In this document: piece by piece, positions 6,543 to 7,565 of the stretch
Layout: each line of letters opens with the position of its first letter
How positions within the stretch are numbered: position 1 is the first letter of the stretch
Assembly: GCA_023436605.1 (NCBI GenBank)
Contig: JAEZIQ010000143.1
Coordinates: forward strand, 1 to 7,565
Direction of reading: 5' to 3'
Origin: Actinomycetes bacterium
Lineage (GTDB): Bacteria > Actinomycetota > Thermoleophilia > Solirubrobacterales > 70-9
DNA: 7,565 nucleotides
Translations under genes and position numbers: made by a program
The notes under the pieces: model-generated
Told to the model about the DNA's origin: nothing
What the model saw: the letters and a program-made list of their open reading frames with translations, nothing else
Databases searched by the model: none

Positions 6543-6578
6543 GGCACCTCGGCGCCCGCACGGACGCACCGAGGTGCC
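6543..6578 (-). terminator. Rho-independent terminator of the DUF1801 gene
   Basis: GGCACCTCGG (6543-6552) and CCGAGGTGCC (6569-6578) form a perfect 10-bp stem. It starts 32 nt after the DUF1801 stop codon. On the minus strand it is followed closely by CCCACCTTTTC, which gives a short T-tract; the plus strand has no T-tract after the stem. This makes it directional, and it separates the DUF1801 gene from adh. Confidence 0.8.
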
Positions 6579-6610
6579 GCCAATCAATTGTGTTGCCCGA
6601 ACTTCGGGAA

Positions 6611-6970
6611 TCAGGTCGCGGCTCTGACCAACCCGGCGACTCGCTCAAGGGTGGCGTCGTCCACTTCATCGAGGAACCAGGCGCAGGGACGCAGCTTGGT
6701 GTCAGATTCGCCCGGAACTTCCGCTTTCTCGGAGAGCCCGAAGGTGAACACGCCGTCGTCGCAACGGAAAAACACCAGTACCGGGGTGCTGCGTCCGGTG
6801 GCATATCCGGGCATGCCGTACCAGAGCCGCGGCTTCAGTTTCGGTCCGGCATTGAGAATTGTCTCGTGGAGTTTCGTCCCGATCGTTGCGTACGGCTCCG
6901 GGAACCCGGCGATCTTCTCCAGGACCGCTTCTAGGTCTTTAGCGGTCTTGTCGGTCTTCTTGTTGGGCAT
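6611..6970 (-). CDS. DUF1801-family (YdhG-like) small protein
   Basis: This 119-aa soluble protein has no signal peptide or membrane segment. The chosen start is ATG 6968-6970, giving MPNKKTDK; AAAGG lies 8 nt upstream. The frame stays open upstream to 7090, but that extension is Arg-rich low-quality sequence. Family marks are an N-terminal helix (AKDLEAVLEKIAGFPEPY), the PRLWYGMPGYA segment (about 47-57), a strand VLVFFRCDDGVFTFGL, and a C-terminal helix (DDATLERVAGLVRAAT) after CAWFLDEV. This fits DUF1801; some relatives are labelled iron-chaperone or frataxin-like on structural grounds, but a biochemical role is not established and none is claimed here. The length is normal for the family. 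It is a single-gene unit, closed by the terminator at 6543-6578. Confidence 0.82.
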   Translation of the reverse strand: MPNKKTDKTAKDLEAVLEKIAGFPEPYATIGTKLHETILNAGPKLKPRLWYGMPGYATGRSTPVLVFFRCDDGVFTFGLSEKAEVPGESDTKLRPCAWFLDEVDDATLERVAGLVRAAT

Positions 6971-6990
6971 GAAGCACGCCTTTCTCTCGC

Positions 6991-7004
6991 GCCGCATTCG
7001 CGGC
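6991..7004 (-). promoter_or_regulatory. Small leader hairpin before the DUF1801 ribosome-binding site
   Basis: GCCGC (6991-6995) and GCGGC (7000-7004) pair around a 4-nt loop. In the DUF1801 mRNA this 5-bp GC stem sits just upstream of GAGAGAAAGG, the ribosome-binding region. A second GC stem, GCCCC/GGGGC at 7021-7034, lies further up the same leader. Either may modulate translation or be chance in GC-rich DNA. Confidence 0.2.
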
Positions 7005-7065
7005 ATGGTGAACACAACCTGCCCCCTGAGGGGCCAGTTGCGCAATCTCCACCGCGGACGTGTCC

Positions 7066-7077
7066 TGACCGGGGTCA
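7066..7077. promoter_or_regulatory. Short palindrome upstream of the DUF1801 gene
   Basis: TGACC (7066-7070) and GGTCA (7073-7077) are symmetric around GG, extended by one further C/G pair (7065/7078). It lies about 95 nt upstream of the DUF1801 start. It is a possible operator half-site pair, with no further support. Confidence 0.2.
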
Positions 7078-7160
7078 GTCCTCTCCGCAAATGTGTCAGA
7101 CGAGCACTTCGTCATCGACTGCGCGAGGGTACATAGAGGTACCGACCAGGAAATTACCAC

Positions 7161-7179
7161 TAGGTGCCATAAACACCTA
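7161..7179. promoter_or_regulatory. 19-bp inverted repeat in the AT-richer part of the intergenic region 6971-7241
   Basis: TAGGTG (7161-7166) and CACCTA (7174-7179) are exact inverted repeats separated by the 7-nt CCATAAA. The surrounding segment 7150-7182 is clearly more AT-rich than the rest of the window, as promoters are. On the minus strand the sequence after the repeat contains TGGTAATTT, a poor match to an extended -10. It is a candidate operator/promoter region for the DUF1801 gene, about 190 nt upstream of its start. No ORF with protein-like character was found in 6971-7241. Confidence 0.3.
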
Positions 7180-7201
7180 AACCCGGACCTGCCGGGGAAG
7201 T

Positions 7202-7232
7202 GAGTGGGGCCGCCGTGACGGCGACCCCACTC
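7202..7232 (-). terminator. Strong hairpin terminator after the right-edge gene
   Basis: GAGTGGGG (7202-7209) pairs with CCCCACTC (7225-7232). After one C/A mismatch, CGCCG (7211-7215) pairs with CGGCG (7219-7223) around a 3-nt loop. The hairpin begins 9 nt after the stop codon of the minus-strand gene ending at 7242. There is no U-tract, which is common for actinobacterial terminators. Confidence 0.7.
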
Positions 7233-7241
7233 TTCGACGAA

Positions 7242-7565
7242 CTATCGCCAGATCACGACCCAGCGCTGGGCGGTAGCGCTCTTGCCGGACTTCGTGGTGG
7301 CGGTCACCTTCAGCAGGACCACAATTCGCTTGCGTCCGGACCAGTCGCCTCCCATCGGAGCCAGATTGATCGTCGCCCGTTTGGACGAGTCGAACTTCTT
7401 CGGAGCCTTGACCCGGAAGAGATAGTTACCCGGTTTCGTCCTCACTTGACGGGGAACGCTGAGAGAACAGGTCCCCGAGGGGCAGGTGGCATGACCCACG
7501 ACCCGGGTCCGAGAGAGACGAACCAGACTCTTGATCGAGACCTGGGCGGGGCTCGAGCCGGCCGC
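7242..7565 (-). CDS. C-terminal fragment of a probable cell-surface/secreted protein (runs off window)
   Basis: The frame is open to the window edge, and 107 C-terminal residues are visible; the true start lies outside. The TAG stop is at 7242-7244. The visible part begins AAGSSPAQVSIKSLVRLSRTRVV and contains a close cysteine pair CPSGTC (visible residues 28 and 33), which would suit a disulfide in an exported protein. Alternating hydrophobic and basic stretches follow (YLFRVKAP, ATINLAP, RIVVLLKVTAT), and the chain ends RWVVIWR. The pattern is that of a small beta-sandwich domain seen at the ends of surface proteins in Solirubrobacterales-type actinobacteria, as I recall them. The function of the full protein cannot be judged from this fragment. 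The GTG at 7497-7499 is an internal valine codon, not needed as a start. Confidence 0.7.
   Translation of the reverse strand, partial: AAGSSPAQVSIKSLVRLSRTRVVGHATCPSGTCSLSVPRQVRTKPGNYLFRVKAPKKFDSSKRATINLAPMGGDWSGRKRIVVLLKVTATTKSGKSATAQRWVVIWR

Noticed and set aside
6611..6970. Calling the DUF1801 protein an iron chaperone (frataxin-like)
   Set aside because: That label rests on structural similarity within the family; nothing in this sequence demonstrates iron binding.
6971..7090. Upstream extension of the DUF1801 frame (40 extra residues)
   Set aside because: Arg-rich, unlike the family N-terminus; ATG 6970 has AAAGG at suitable spacing and gives normal family length.
6269..7136. Overlapping plus-strand ORFs of 221 and 243 aa across the DUF1801 gene
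   Set aside because: They run antisense through adh, a terminator and the DUF1801 gene; composition is Ser/Arg/Pro-rich and neither has a convincing ribosome-binding site.

Overview
The window is high-GC bacterial chromosomal DNA. It most likely comes from an actinobacterium of the Thermoleophilia / Solirubrobacterales type. That placement is an inference from memory of the families: a cysteine-looped secreted beta-propeller, a basic all-beta C-terminal tail on an exported sulfatase, and a CPSGTC-type surface-protein tail at the right edge are all styles I associate with that group. No rRNA, tRNA, CRISPR array, insertion sequence or phage gene is visible.

Layout. (1) 27-1724, minus: a complete DEAD-box RNA helicase of the DeaD/CsdA type with a C-terminal DbpA-like RNA-binding domain. 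(2) 1725-1966: a divergent intergenic region holding a 34-bp interrupted palindrome. (3) 1967-5289, plus: a two-gene unit. The first gene is a Tat-exported, formylglycine-type sulfatase of 628 aa. The second, overlapping it through ATGA, is a secreted seven-bladed beta-propeller of 479 aa whose blades repeat almost exactly every 61 residues, each with one cysteine pair. (4) 5320-6360, minus: a zinc- and NAD-dependent medium-chain alcohol dehydrogenase resembling Rhodococcus ADH-A, convergent with the propeller gene across a 30-nt gap. (5) 6611-6970, minus: a small DUF1801-family protein closed by its own hairpin-plus-T-tract terminator, so it is not in an operon with the dehydrogenase. (6) 7242-7565, minus: the C-terminal end of a gene running off the right edge, probably a cell-surface or secreted protein, with a strong hairpin just after its stop.

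How the genes work together. Only the sulfatase and the propeller are arranged to be expressed together, and both carry export signals. The reasonable reading is a cell-surface or extracytoplasmic sulfate-ester hydrolase made with a secreted propeller that may bind a ligand or partner, or scaffold. The substrate is unknown. The helicase (RNA metabolism), dehydrogenase (alcohol/ketone redox) and DUF1801 protein look like independent transcription units.

No defence system, biosynthetic cluster or clearly new machine is apparent. The most unusual content is the sulfatase-propeller pair, the regular cysteine-looped propeller, and the palindrome in front of the pair.
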